Under the pieces are notes generated by a model. It was given only the letters and a program-made list of their open reading frames with translations, had not been told where the DNA came from and made no database searches. Positions 22,367 to 29,850 of a DNA stretch of 64,000 nt are shown piece after piece; positions within the stretch are counted from its first letter, which is position 1; the number at the start of each line of letters is the position of its first letter. The translations under genes were made by a program, and so were the position numbers. Source of the DNA: Salinilacihabitans rarus (GTDB taxonomy: Archaea; Halobacteriota; Halobacteria; Halobacteriales; Natrialbaceae); NCBI RefSeq assembly GCF_024296665.1, contig NZ_CP100762.1, positions 2,666,001 through 2,730,000 of the forward strand, read 5' to 3'.

Positions 22367-22966
22367 CTAGTCGAGGTGCGCCTCCAGCAGCCGTTCGACG
22401 TACTTCGCCAGCACGTCGACTTCGAGGTGGACGGGGTCGCCGGGTTCTTTCTCCGAGAGCGTCGTCACCTCGTAGGTCGTCGGGATGATCGCGACCCGCA
22501 CGCGGTCGCCCTCGCGCTCGGCGACCGTGAGGCTGATCCCGTCGAGCGTGATCGACCCCTTCTCGACGACGTAGCTGTCGTACCCCTCGGGGAGCCGGAA
22601 CTCGAAGTACCAGTCCTCGCCGACCGACTCGATCGTCTCCACCGTCGCCACCGCGTCGACGTGTCCCTGGACGACGTGCCCGTCGAACCGGCCGTCGGCG
22701 GGCATCGCCCGCTCGACGTTGACCGTCTCGCCGACGTCGAGGTCGCCGAGGTAGGTCCGTGCGACCGTCTCGGCCGCGAGGAAGACCTCGAACCACGCGC
22801 CCTCCTCGAAGCGCTCGACGGTCAGGCAGGCCCCGCTGACGCTGATACTCCGGCCGTGGGCCAGCCCCGCGGCCGCCCCGTCGGCCGCGATCCGTAGCCG
22901 CAGGCCGTCCTCGGTCTCCTCGCGGGCGACGATCTCTCCGGTCTCCTCGACGATCCCCGTGAACAT
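22367..22966 (-). CDS. ribE: Riboflavin synthase, alpha chain type
   Basis: This enzyme disproportionates two molecules of 6,7-dimethyl-8-ribityllumazine to riboflavin. It has 199 residues from MFTGIVEETGEIV, the invariant N-terminus of the family. Two homologous lumazine-binding barrels are visible: residues 1-90 with ISVSGACLTVERFEE and TYLGDLDVGETVNVERAM, and residues 93-190 with GHVVQGHVDAVATV and ITLDGISLTVAEREG. This is the bacterial-type enzyme, unlike the distinct riboflavin synthase of methanogens, and haloarchaea are known to have it. The gene converges on the regulator gene. Confidence 0.95.
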   Translation of the reverse strand: MFTGIVEETGEIVAREETEDGLRLRIAADGAAAGLAHGRSISVSGACLTVERFEEGAWFEVFLAAETVARTYLGDLDVGETVNVERAMPADGRFDGHVVQGHVDAVATVETIESVGEDWYFEFRLPEGYDSYVVEKGSITLDGISLTVAEREGDRVRVAIIPTTYEVTTLSEKEPGDPVHLEVDVLAKYVERLLEAHLD

Positions 22967-23077
22967 ACTCGGGGGTGGCCGCCGGGAGCCGAAATACGTT
23001 CCGATCCCGCGACGCATCTCGATTTCGTGACGGGAACGGTCGTCGCGTTTTTGCCCGAGCGCGCGCTACCCCGACCG

Positions 23078-23320
23078 ATGTCCGGCATCCTCGATACGAT
23101 CGCACTCGCGAGCGCCCTCGTCCTCGCGATTCCCGCGGCGCTGGCCGGCCTCGAGTTCCTGTTCGTCCGCGGCGACCACGTCACCGGGGTCGTCCTCCTC
23201 GTGCTCTCGGCGGGGCTCGTCGTCGGTCAACAGCGGCTCACGCTCCCGTCTGACGTTCCGGCTGAGGTCGCGAAACGCGTCCTCGGCTCGATTCCGAAAG
23301 AGCCCGAGGAGGACGACTAG
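23078..23320 (+). CDS. Small two-span membrane protein
   Basis: This 80-residue protein starts at MSGILDTIALASALVLAIPAAL. It has two membrane segments (TIALASALVLAIPAALAGLEFLF and VTGVVLLVLSAGLVVGQQ), then a C-terminal soluble tail ending PKEPEEDD. Proteins of this plan are conserved in haloarchaea (DUF7533-like), without a known role. The 3' end overlaps that of the convergent M24-type gene by four bases. Confidence 0.65.
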   Translation: MSGILDTIALASALVLAIPAALAGLEFLFVRGDHVTGVVLLVLSAGLVVGQQRLTLPSDVPAEVAKRVLGSIPKEPEEDD

Positions 23321-24375
23321 ACCTCGAACGCCGCCGCGGGCTCCAGCGAGCGCGCCGGCGCCGCGAGCGTCCGCGGTCCGTCCGCCTCGACCACGAGGAG
23401 ATCCGCGAGGCGGACCCGGTTTTCCGTTCCGACGGCGACGTCGAGGCGGACGACACTCCCGGGACCGACCTCGTCGTCGCCCCGCGCGGGCCGTTCGACG
23501 GGGTCGAGGCCGACGCCGCGGACGCGCGTCTCGATCCCGTCGTCCTCGGCGAAGCCGAACGCCCGGACCTCGGCTTCGAGGTCGGCCTCGACGGCCGTCA
23601 CCGACTGTACGTCCGCCGTCAGCAGCGCCCGGGCCGACCGGAACGCGTGCGTGATCGCCACGTGCGCGCGCCGCTCCGGGCCGCCCTCGCCGTCGACGAC
23701 CAGCGTGCGGACGAGGGCGCCGCGGTAGCCGCCGGGTTCGCGCGGGGCGACCGAGACGACGATCGGTTCGCCGGCGCGCAGCGGCCCCGTTCCCGGCGCC
23801 GACACCGCCGTTCCGTCCGCCGGGGACGCCCCCGCGGCGACGACCTCGCGGTCGATTTCCCGGCGAAGCCGTTCGGGTGTCAGCGCCTCGTCGTCGCCCC
23901 GGAGGGCGCCGTCGACGACGGCCGCCCCGGCGAGGGTCGACGCCGCCCGGCGAAGCCCCTCGCTCGCGGCCGCCTGCGCGCGCTCGATCCGCTCGACCTC
24001 CGCCGGCGTCTTCCGCGCCCGCGCCCGTTCGAGGGCGTCGGTCGACGCGAGTTCGAGGCCGGCGCCTTCGAAGTAGAGCGCGGCGTCGTGTGGGATCGCC
24101 CGCGGACTCAGCACCCGCTCGGCGCCGGCGTCGGCGAGGGCCGACGCGAGGGCCGTCGCGGGGTGGGCCGCGTCGCTCGGGGCCGCCCCCCGGCGGCGCC
24201 ACGACTCGCCGTCGAACGCGAGCGCGCGGATCGTCCCGGGTTCGGGGTCGTCCCCGCCGGCGCAGTAACGGATCGCGGGGTCGCGGGCGCGGCCGACGTG
24301 GACGAAGGCGTCGGCGTCGCGGGCGTCGAGTTCCGCGGCGAGGGTCGACTCGGCGCGGTTCCGCGGGCCGGTCAC
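23317..24375 (-). CDS. M24 (creatinase/prolidase) homologue lacking its metal ligands
   Basis: This 352-residue protein has the two-domain M24 plan: a creatinase-like N-domain with DAFVHVGRARDPAIRYCAG and a pita-bread C-domain from about residue 125 (ARKTPAEVERIERAQ). All five metal ligands of M24 peptidases seem to be lost. The DxG..SDITRT region reads VSVAPREPGGYRGALVRT, the GHGIG His region reads RGVGLDPVER, the IEPG Glu reads RLDVAVG and the RIED Glu reads RLADLLVV. It is therefore probably a binding or regulatory pseudoenzyme rather than a peptidase. Its start overlaps the stop of the UvrD-type helicase gene by four bases, which suggests joint expression. Confidence 0.8.
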   Translation of the reverse strand: MTGPRNRAESTLAAELDARDADAFVHVGRARDPAIRYCAGGDDPEPGTIRALAFDGESWRRRGAAPSDAAHPATALASALADAGAERVLSPRAIPHDAALYFEGAGLELASTDALERARARKTPAEVERIERAQAAASEGLRRAASTLAGAAVVDGALRGDDEALTPERLRREIDREVVAAGASPADGTAVSAPGTGPLRAGEPIVVSVAPREPGGYRGALVRTLVVDGEGGPERRAHVAITHAFRSARALLTADVQSVTAVEADLEAEVRAFGFAEDDGIETRVRGVGLDPVERPARGDDEVGPGSVVRLDVAVGTENRVRLADLLVVEADGPRTLAAPARSLEPAAAFEV

Positions 24376-26276
24376 GGCGTCTCGGCTTCGACCTCCGGCG
24401 CGGCGGGCTCCTGGGCCTGCTCGACCAGTTCGTCGAGGCTGGCGCCGGTTGGCTGCCCGTTCAGCAGGACGTCGATCGGGAGGGTGGGGGCGCCGTCGAC
24501 GAGGTTCTCGAGCAAGACGAGTCGCTCGCGGGCGCGGGACATGCCGACGTAGAAGACGCGCCGTTCGTTGTCGGTGAGGACGGGGACCGGCGAGGTGGTC
24601 TTCGTGAACTCCTCGACGCCGGGGACGTCCTCGACTCCGCCGGTTTCACCGGCTCCGTTCGACGTCTCCGACGTCGCTCGGTCCTCGACGGTGGCGACCA
24701 TCTGCTCGACGACCTTCTCGGTGAGGTCGGTCGCGACGAAGACGTGGTCGGCCTCGCGACCCTTCGCGGAGTGGATCGTACCGACGCGGACGCGGTCGGT
24801 CTCCATCCCCTGGTAGGTGCCGATGGCGAAGTACGCCTGAACGCTCTTCTTCTGGAAGTTCGTGACCTTCCGGACCATGTCCGCCGCGGAGGCGGGGCCG
24901 GGCATGAACGGGGCGTAGTCCGTGACGACCTCCTTGGGGATCGTCAACTCTTCGAGGTCGTCGACGCCGGCGTCCTCCTTGCGCTCGTCGATCTCGTCGA
25001 AGAACTCGTCGCGCTCGTTCGTCCCGAACGCCGAGTCCATGAGCATGTCGGCGAGTCGGCGGGCCTGCAGGCCGGTGACGTCCTCGCCGGCGTCGAGGCG
25101 CTCGACCGCCCGGACGTACTGGGTGAGGCGGTCGGTCCACATCCGCTGGTCGGTCATCGCCGTGAACGGGACGCCCTCGGTGATGAACTCGTCGATGAAC
25201 TGGAACATCTGGTAGCGCGCCCGGAACAGCAGCATGATCGTCCCCTCGCCGTCGACGAGGGTGCGCCGGACCATTCGGACGAGGTCGAGCATCGACGGGC
25301 TCCGGTGGGCCTCGACGGTGCCGCCCTCCTTGCGTGGCTTGAGGTCCTTGTCCTGGCGCTTCTCGATGTGGCGAATCTCCCGGTTGACCGCGTTGAGGAC
25401 GTTCGAGGGCAGACGATAGGAGTTCGGCAGGATGACGTCCTCGTCGACCGCCTCGTCCAGGAGCAACGCGGGGTCGGCGCCCTGCCAGGAGTAGACGACC
25501 TGGTCGTCGTCGCCGGCGATCAGGACCTTCTTCATGTGGGGTTTCCACTCCTGGTAGACGTCGTACTGCAGCGTCGTGATGTCCTGGAACTCGTCGATCA
25601 CGAGGTAGTCGACGTTCGGGAGCAGCGACCGCTGTTTCACCCGTTCGAGCATGTCGGCGAAGCCGATCTTCCCCTCCGTACCCTTGTAGTTGCGCCAGGC
25701 GCGGATCGCCTCGGGGACGTCGATGCGGTCGTCGTCGGAGGGCCACGTCGGCGTGTACTTGTTGCCCTCCTGGGCGTTCGGGTCGATCTCCGGCGGCAGG
25801 CGGACCTCCTCGACGTTCCACTGGAAGGGGACGTCGTACCAGTCGGAGACGTCGCGCCGGGTGCGCTGGAGCCACTGGCTGGTCGCGATGACCTTGTTGC
25901 CGATCGTCGTCGACCGGGCGGTCCGGCGGCCGGCACCGGAGTACTCGTCCTCGTATTCGATGCCGTACTGGTCGCAGAACTCCTCTTTGTCCTTCTCGCC
26001 GATGACGTCGCCGCGGGAGAGATCGAGCAGGTCGTAGGCCTTGGCGTGCATCGTGCAGACGTTGCCCTGCAGCGCCCGGGGGCTCTCGTCGAGGCGCTCG
26101 GCGAGGCGCTCGCGGACCTCCTGTGCGGCCGCTCGCGTGTACGAGACGACGAGAATGTCCCGGAAGGAGACGTCGTCTTCCTCGAGGATGTCCTCGACGC
26201 GGTTGAGGAGGGCCGTCGTCTTCCCGCTGCCGGGGCCGCCGAACAGGCGGGTGACGTGCGTGTCCGTCGTAGCCAT
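24372..26276 (-). CDS. UvrD/Rep-type superfamily 1 DNA helicase
   Basis: This 634-residue ATP-driven 3'-5' helicase has all core motifs: Walker A FGGPGSGKTTALL at residues 12-24, the Q-motif-like start, motif II VIDEFQDIT near 225, motif III DDDQVVYSWQGAD near 255, motif V VGTIHSAKGREADHVFVA near 495 and motif VI RRVFYVGMSRARERLVL near 580. It probably works in repair or restart of stalled replication. An extra hydrophilic stretch (ATSETSNGAGETGG) after VATVEDR lies on a double hairpin (24639-24676). A TATA-like CTTATAG on the minus strand (26301-26307) lies about 27 bases before the start, so the message is nearly leaderless. Confidence 0.92.
   Translation of the reverse strand: MATTDTHVTRLFGGPGSGKTTALLNRVEDILEEDDVSFRDILVVSYTRAAAQEVRERLAERLDESPRALQGNVCTMHAKAYDLLDLSRGDVIGEKDKEEFCDQYGIEYEDEYSGAGRRTARSTTIGNKVIATSQWLQRTRRDVSDWYDVPFQWNVEEVRLPPEIDPNAQEGNKYTPTWPSDDDRIDVPEAIRAWRNYKGTEGKIGFADMLERVKQRSLLPNVDYLVIDEFQDITTLQYDVYQEWKPHMKKVLIAGDDDQVVYSWQGADPALLLDEAVDEDVILPNSYRLPSNVLNAVNREIRHIEKRQDKDLKPRKEGGTVEAHRSPSMLDLVRMVRRTLVDGEGTIMLLFRARYQMFQFIDEFITEGVPFTAMTDQRMWTDRLTQYVRAVERLDAGEDVTGLQARRLADMLMDSAFGTNERDEFFDEIDERKEDAGVDDLEELTIPKEVVTDYAPFMPGPASAADMVRKVTNFQKKSVQAYFAIGTYQGMETDRVRVGTIHSAKGREADHVFVATDLTEKVVEQMVATVEDRATSETSNGAGETGGVEDVPGVEEFTKTTSPVPVLTDNERRVFYVGMSRARERLVLLENLVDGAPTLPIDVLLNGQPTGASLDELVEQAQEPAAPEVEAETP
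24639..24676. repeat. Double-hairpin insert within the helicase gene
   Basis: Two hairpins lie in a row on the plus strand: GCCGGT-TTC-ACCGGC (24639-24653), a 6-base spacer TCCGTT, then CGACGTC-TCC-GACGTCG (24660-24676). They encode the hydrophilic insert in the protein. On the coding strand the spacer reads AACGGA followed by GC, similar to the spacer in the GTPase gene at 61010-61017. Confidence 0.5.
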
Positions 26277-26439
26277 TGTAGCTGTTCACGAACGCGACAC
26301 CTATAAGTGACGTGGGTTTTCCTCGGCGGCGGATTCGACAAATCTTTCGCCAGTCGCCGCGTTCGGCGGTTTCCCGGCCGTCCGCCGTCACCCGTCGACC
26401 GTTCCGGGGCGACCGGGCGGTTCGCCGCGCCGTCGCGGA

Positions 26440-26534
26440 TCACGTCCGTACACTCCGGGCTGGCGTGGGTCGTCGACGTCGGTCGGCACGTACGCGTCCG
26501 TCACGAACGACCCGCAGTTCTGGCACTCGGGCAC
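26440..26534 (-). pseudogene. Remnant of a small zinc-knuckle protein gene (DUF7563-like)
   Basis: From a GTG at 26534 the minus strand reads VPECQNCGSFVTDAYV and then PTDVDDPR, which matches the first half of a haloarchaeal small zinc-finger family. Intact members continue with RVF inside this stretch and a second CPxC pair after DDPR. Here both are missing: the frame goes on as QPGVYVIRDGAANRP with no stop before the helicase gene. It looks like a gene broken by deletions. The remaining bases of the gap (26277-26439 and 26535-26644) hold the helicase promoter and nothing else clear. Confidence 0.4.
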
Positions 26535-26644
26535 GTGACCTCACGTCGTCGTAACTATCCCACAGGGCACACTCGTATCGACGTGTCGACGTCAAAATCG
26601 GCCGACGCGGCGTCGCGCCGGTCACGCCCTCGTCGGGGCGGCCG

Positions 26645-26830
26645 TCACTCCCGCGGATCCCACCCGCAGACGGTACACCAGGTCGCCGACGTGTCGTGGA
26701 GGCCGCCGCAGTCCGGACACTGCTTCTTGTTGTGGTCGCGTTCCCACCCCGTTCGCTCGACGGCGTGACCGCGGTCCGTCAGGAACTGGTCGAAAACGTC
26801 CTCGCCGGCACCGTCGGGTGAGGATGCCAT
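26645..26830 (-). CDS. HVO_0416-family zinc-finger protein
   Basis: This 61-residue protein starts MASSPDGAGEDVFDQFLTDRGH, contains WERDHNKKQCPDCGGLHD and ends with CTVCGWDPRE. Two CxxC pairs form one zinc knuckle. The combination of VFDQFL and KKQCPDCGGLHD is distinctive of the haloarchaeal family named after HVO_0416 of Haloferax volcanii, whose role is not known. A TATA element TTTAATAC on the minus strand (26852-26859) lies about 25 bases before the start codon, so the message is leaderless. Confidence 0.85.
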   Translation of the reverse strand: MASSPDGAGEDVFDQFLTDRGHAVERTGWERDHNKKQCPDCGGLHDTSATWCTVCGWDPRE

Positions 26831-26974
26831 ACGTGTGTTAAGGTACACCACGGTATTAAATCGTCGGGTCCGGACAGGCACTGCCTCCTTCGTCGCCGCG
26901 AACCCGTCGTCGCGCCGACGGATCGCCTCCCGCGGCCCGTCGTCTTTTTCCCCCTCTCGTCCCAACGGTCGGGC

Positions 26975-27799
26975 ATGAGCGACCTCCGCCTCGACGCGAC
27001 CCAGCTCGACCGCTACTCGAGACACGTCATCATGGACGAGGTCGGCCCGGAGGGACAAAAGCGGCTGCTCGACGCGTCGGTGCTGGTCGTCGGGGCGGGC
27101 GGGCTGGGCTCGCCGGCGATCCAGTACCTCGCGGCGGCCGGCGTCGGCCGACTGGGCGTCGTCGACGACGACGTCGTCGAGCGATCGAACCTCCAGCGGC
27201 AGGTCGTCCACGGCGACGAGGACGTCGGCCGCCCCAAGGTCGACAGCGCCGCCGACTTCGTCGCCCGGCTGAACCCCGACGTCGACGTCGAAGCCCGCGA
27301 GACGCGGCTGGCCCCCGACACCGTCGCGGACCTCGTCGACGGCTACGACGTCGTCCTCGACGCCAGCGACAACTTCGCGACGCGGTACCTGCTCAACGAC
27401 TACTGCGCGCTGACCGGGACGCCGCTCTCCCACGGCGCGATCTATCGCTTCGAGGGGCAGGTGACGACGTTCTCGAACGACGAGGACTCCCCCTGCTACC
27501 GCTGTATCTTCCCGGAGGCACCCGAACCCGGCACCGTCCCCGACTGCGCGACGACGGGCGTCCTCGGCGTCCTGCCGGGGACGGTCGGCTGCATTCAGGC
27601 CACCGAGGTCGTCAAGCACCTCATCGGCCGCGGCGACCTCCTCGAAGGGCGTCTCCTGCTGTACGACGCGATGGGGATGACCTTCGAGACCGTCTCGGTT
27701 CGACCGAACCCGGACTGTCCCGTCTGCGGCGACGACCCGGCGATCGAGTCGGTCCACGACGTCGAGTACGAGGAGACCTGTTCGATCTCGGCGGACTGA
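26975..27799 (+). CDS. ubaA: E1-like SAMP-activating enzyme (UbaA/MoeB/ThiF family)
   Basis: This 274-residue enzyme adenylates the C-terminal Gly of small ubiquitin-like proteins (SAMPs). In Haloferax volcanii the single UbaA serves both protein sampylation and sulfur transfer for molybdopterin and tRNA thiolation. The N-terminal YSRHVIMDEVGPEGQ is followed by the nucleotide-binding GAGGLGSPAIQYLAAAGV near residue 41 and the catalytic loop PDCATTGVLGVLPG with Cys near 190. Zinc is held by CYRC near 174 and CPVC near 248. The length fits. The gene converges with the JAMM protease gene 22 bases away, so the conjugating and likely deconjugating enzymes are neighbours. Confidence 0.93.
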   Translation: MSDLRLDATQLDRYSRHVIMDEVGPEGQKRLLDASVLVVGAGGLGSPAIQYLAAAGVGRLGVVDDDVVERSNLQRQVVHGDEDVGRPKVDSAADFVARLNPDVDVEARETRLAPDTVADLVDGYDVVLDASDNFATRYLLNDYCALTGTPLSHGAIYRFEGQVTTFSNDEDSPCYRCIFPEAPEPGTVPDCATTGVLGVLPGTVGCIQATEVVKHLIGRGDLLEGRLLLYDAMGMTFETVSVRPNPDCPVCGDDPAIESVHDVEYEETCSISAD

Positions 27800-27821
27800 C
27801 GCCGGTCCGGGTCGAGTCGGC

Positions 27822-28277
27822 TCACGCTCGCTCGTCGTCCACGACGATCCGCTCGCGCTCGAACCGCTCCTCGCCCGCCCGCCAGCGCCACGACCGTACC
27901 GTCGTCTCGTCCGCGGACGAGACGATCACGTGGGATCGATCGGGCCACGCCGCCGCCTCGGCGTCCGTCGGCGAGGGCGCCGGCGGCCCGCGCGGGTGGG
28001 AGTGGTAGAAGCCGACGATCTCCTCGCCTCGCGATTCGAGCCGTTCGAACGTTTCGAGCGCCTCGACCGGGTCGATCCGGTAGCGTCGCCGCGGTTCGTC
28101 GGCCGCGTTCCGCGTCCGGTAGCGCGACGCCACCCGACTCCGCTCGTCGCCGAACGTGCCGCCGAGGACGCCACAGACCTCCTCGGGCGCGCCCGCACGC
28201 GCCTCGGCGACGATCGCCTCGCGGATCGACCGCGGCAGGACGAGCGTCGGCGCCGCGCCCGGGCGGTCGTCGCTCAC
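27822..28277 (-). CDS. JAMM/MPN+ metalloprotease, likely desampylase
   Basis: This 151-residue single-domain JAMM protein has the full catalytic set: Glu33 (PEEVCGVLGG), His92 and His94 (FYHSHPRG) and Asp105 (PSPTDAEAA), the zinc and acid/base residues of active isopeptidases. Archaeal members such as HvJAMM1 remove SAMP from target proteins. The neighbouring E1-like gene supports that role. The GTG start at 28277 is chosen because it overlaps the stop of the upstream gene as GTGA. It is thus translationally coupled to the cobalamin-binding-like gene. Confidence 0.88.
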   Translation of the reverse strand: MSDDRPGAAPTLVLPRSIREAIVAEARAGAPEEVCGVLGGTFGDERSRVASRYRTRNAADEPRRRYRIDPVEALETFERLESRGEEIVGFYHSHPRGPPAPSPTDAEAAAWPDRSHVIVSSADETTVRSWRWRAGEERFERERIVVDDERA

Positions 28278-29200
28278 GCCTCGGCCCGCCGTTCGAGGTC
28301 GGCGAGCGGGACCGCGACGTCGGCCGGCGGCGCCTCGAACCGCTCGGGGTGGACGATCGGCGCGAGCGCCTCCAGCGTGTCCACCAGCCGCGGGCCCGGC
28401 CGGTTGAGGTAGTGGTCGCCGTCCATCGCCCACGCGCGGCCCTCGCGGACGGCGGTCAGGTCGTCCCACCCCTCGCGGTCCGTGAGGTCCGCGAGGTTCG
28501 CCGCCGTCCGGTCGAGGCCGAAGCCACAGGGGGCGACGACCAGTACCTCGGGGTCGTACGCGACCAGTTCCGCCCACTCGCGCGGCCGCGAGCGCTCGCC
28601 CGGGTCGGCCAGCCCGTACTCGCCGCCGGCCCACGAGACGAGTTCCGCGGTCCAGTGGCCCGCGACCATGACGGGATCGGTCCAGTCGAGGATCGCCACC
28701 CGGGGGCGCTCCTCGGTCGCGAGGTCGGCGGTCCACTCGCGGACGGCGTCGATCCGGCCGTCGAGCGCGCGGATCACCTCCCGCGCGCGCTCCTCGCGGC
28801 CCGTCGCCTCGCCCACGCGTTCGAGGTCCGCGAGCACGTCGTCGACGGTGTGGGGATCGGTCGTCAACACCTCGGGATCGGCCTCGATCCCCGCGAGGGC
28901 GCGCTCGACGACGACCTCGTCGACCGCGCAGACGTCGCACATCCCCTGCGTGACGATCAGGTCCGGGTCGAGGTCGTCGAGCGTCTCGACGTCGACGTCG
29001 TAGACCCCCTCGTCGGCCGCTTCGAGCACCTGCCGGTCGATCTCGCCGCTCGCGGCGTCCGCGTCGATCCGCGAGGCGGTGACCGCGGGCGTCTCCCGGG
29101 CCGCTGGCGGATAGTCGCACTCGTGGGAGACGCCGACTGGGTCGAGCCCCAGCGCGTAGACGATTTCCGTCGCCGACGGGAGCGTCGTGACGATTCGCAT
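28274..29200 (-). CDS. BtuF-like cobalamin-binding protein, cytoplasmic form
   Basis: This 308-residue protein has the fold of class III solute-binding proteins (FecB/BtuF), two lobes joined by a helix. The N-lobe starts MRIVTTLPSATEIVYALGLD, the conserved core of BtuF. A segment VTQGMCDVCAVDEVVVE is typical of the archaeal/cyanobacterial subgroup, and DGDHYLNRPGPRLVDTLEAL closes the C-lobe. There is no signal peptide or lipobox, so unlike ABC-transporter components it should stay in the cytoplasm. It may bind corrinoid or another tetrapyrrole there. It is coupled to the JAMM gene by a 4-base overlap. Confidence 0.8.
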   Translation of the reverse strand: MRIVTTLPSATEIVYALGLDPVGVSHECDYPPAARETPAVTASRIDADAASGEIDRQVLEAADEGVYDVDVETLDDLDPDLIVTQGMCDVCAVDEVVVERALAGIEADPEVLTTDPHTVDDVLADLERVGEATGREERAREVIRALDGRIDAVREWTADLATEERPRVAILDWTDPVMVAGHWTAELVSWAGGEYGLADPGERSRPREWAELVAYDPEVLVVAPCGFGLDRTAANLADLTDREGWDDLTAVREGRAWAMDGDHYLNRPGPRLVDTLEALAPIVHPERFEAPPADVAVPLADLERRAEA

Positions 29201-29235
29201 GGCCGTCGCTACGGACCCGCGGCTCAAAAAGCGTG

Positions 29236-29754
29236 CTAGCGGTCGTCCCCGTTCCCGTCGTCGGCGCCACCTTCCGCGCCGAGTTCGTCCGGCCGGAACT
29301 CGTCGCCCGCGACGTCGGCGTCCGCCTCCTCGTCGTACTCCATAGTCGCGTGACCCTCGGGCGATCCCTCCTCGATCTCGATGGTGATCCCCGACTCGGC
29401 GGGCCGGTCGGGCCGGCCGAGCAGGCGCTCGACGCCGCGTTCGGTCTCGGCGTTGATCTCCCAGAGGGTTCGTACGGCGCGGTCGACGTCGCGGGCGACC
29501 TCGCTTGCGTTCCGGTCGCGGGTGAACTCCTGGACGCTCCGGGCGCCCTCGGGGTGGAGGTACTGGAGGGGGTGGTCCGACGGCACCTCCCGCAGGTCGA
29601 CCTGGAGCCCCCAGAGGTACGGCAGCAACTGGACGGCGTACCCCTGTGGCTTCGGCGCGCGCCGGCCGGCGGCGGTCAGCGCGACGGTGACGGCCGTCGA
29701 CTCCGCGTCGGTGTCGTAGTAGATGCCCGGCAGGGCGGGAATGTCGATCTTCAC
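29236..29754 (-). CDS. Conserved haloarchaeal protein of unknown function
   Basis: This 172-residue protein starts MKIDIPALPGIYYDTD. The first 75 residues are strand-rich (STAVTVALTAAGRR, GYAVQLLPYLWGLQVDLREV), the middle is helical (SEVARDVDRAVRTLWEINAETERGV) and the last 50 residues are acidic and disordered. I do not recognise the family. A good TATA element GTATAAAAC on the minus strand (29811-29819) lies about 60 bases upstream of the start. It is downstream of the M32 carboxypeptidase gene on the same strand. Confidence 0.65.
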   Translation of the reverse strand: MKIDIPALPGIYYDTDAESTAVTVALTAAGRRAPKPQGYAVQLLPYLWGLQVDLREVPSDHPLQYLHPEGARSVQEFTRDRNASEVARDVDRAVRTLWEINAETERGVERLLGRPDRPAESGITIEIEEGSPEGHATMEYDEEADADVAGDEFRPDELGAEGGADDGNGDDR

Positions 29755-29850
29755 GGTGGCGGACCGACGGGGCCCCGACGGGAGAGCGTGCGCCCGGCAC
29801 TCCCACCCCCGTTTTATACGACCCGGGGTATCGACGCGGCGTGGGCCACG

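Noticed and set aside
23877-26306. An 809-codon plus-strand frame across the M24 homologue and helicase genes
   Set aside because: It is antisense to two genes with full family motifs and begins with an Arg-rich run with no domain.
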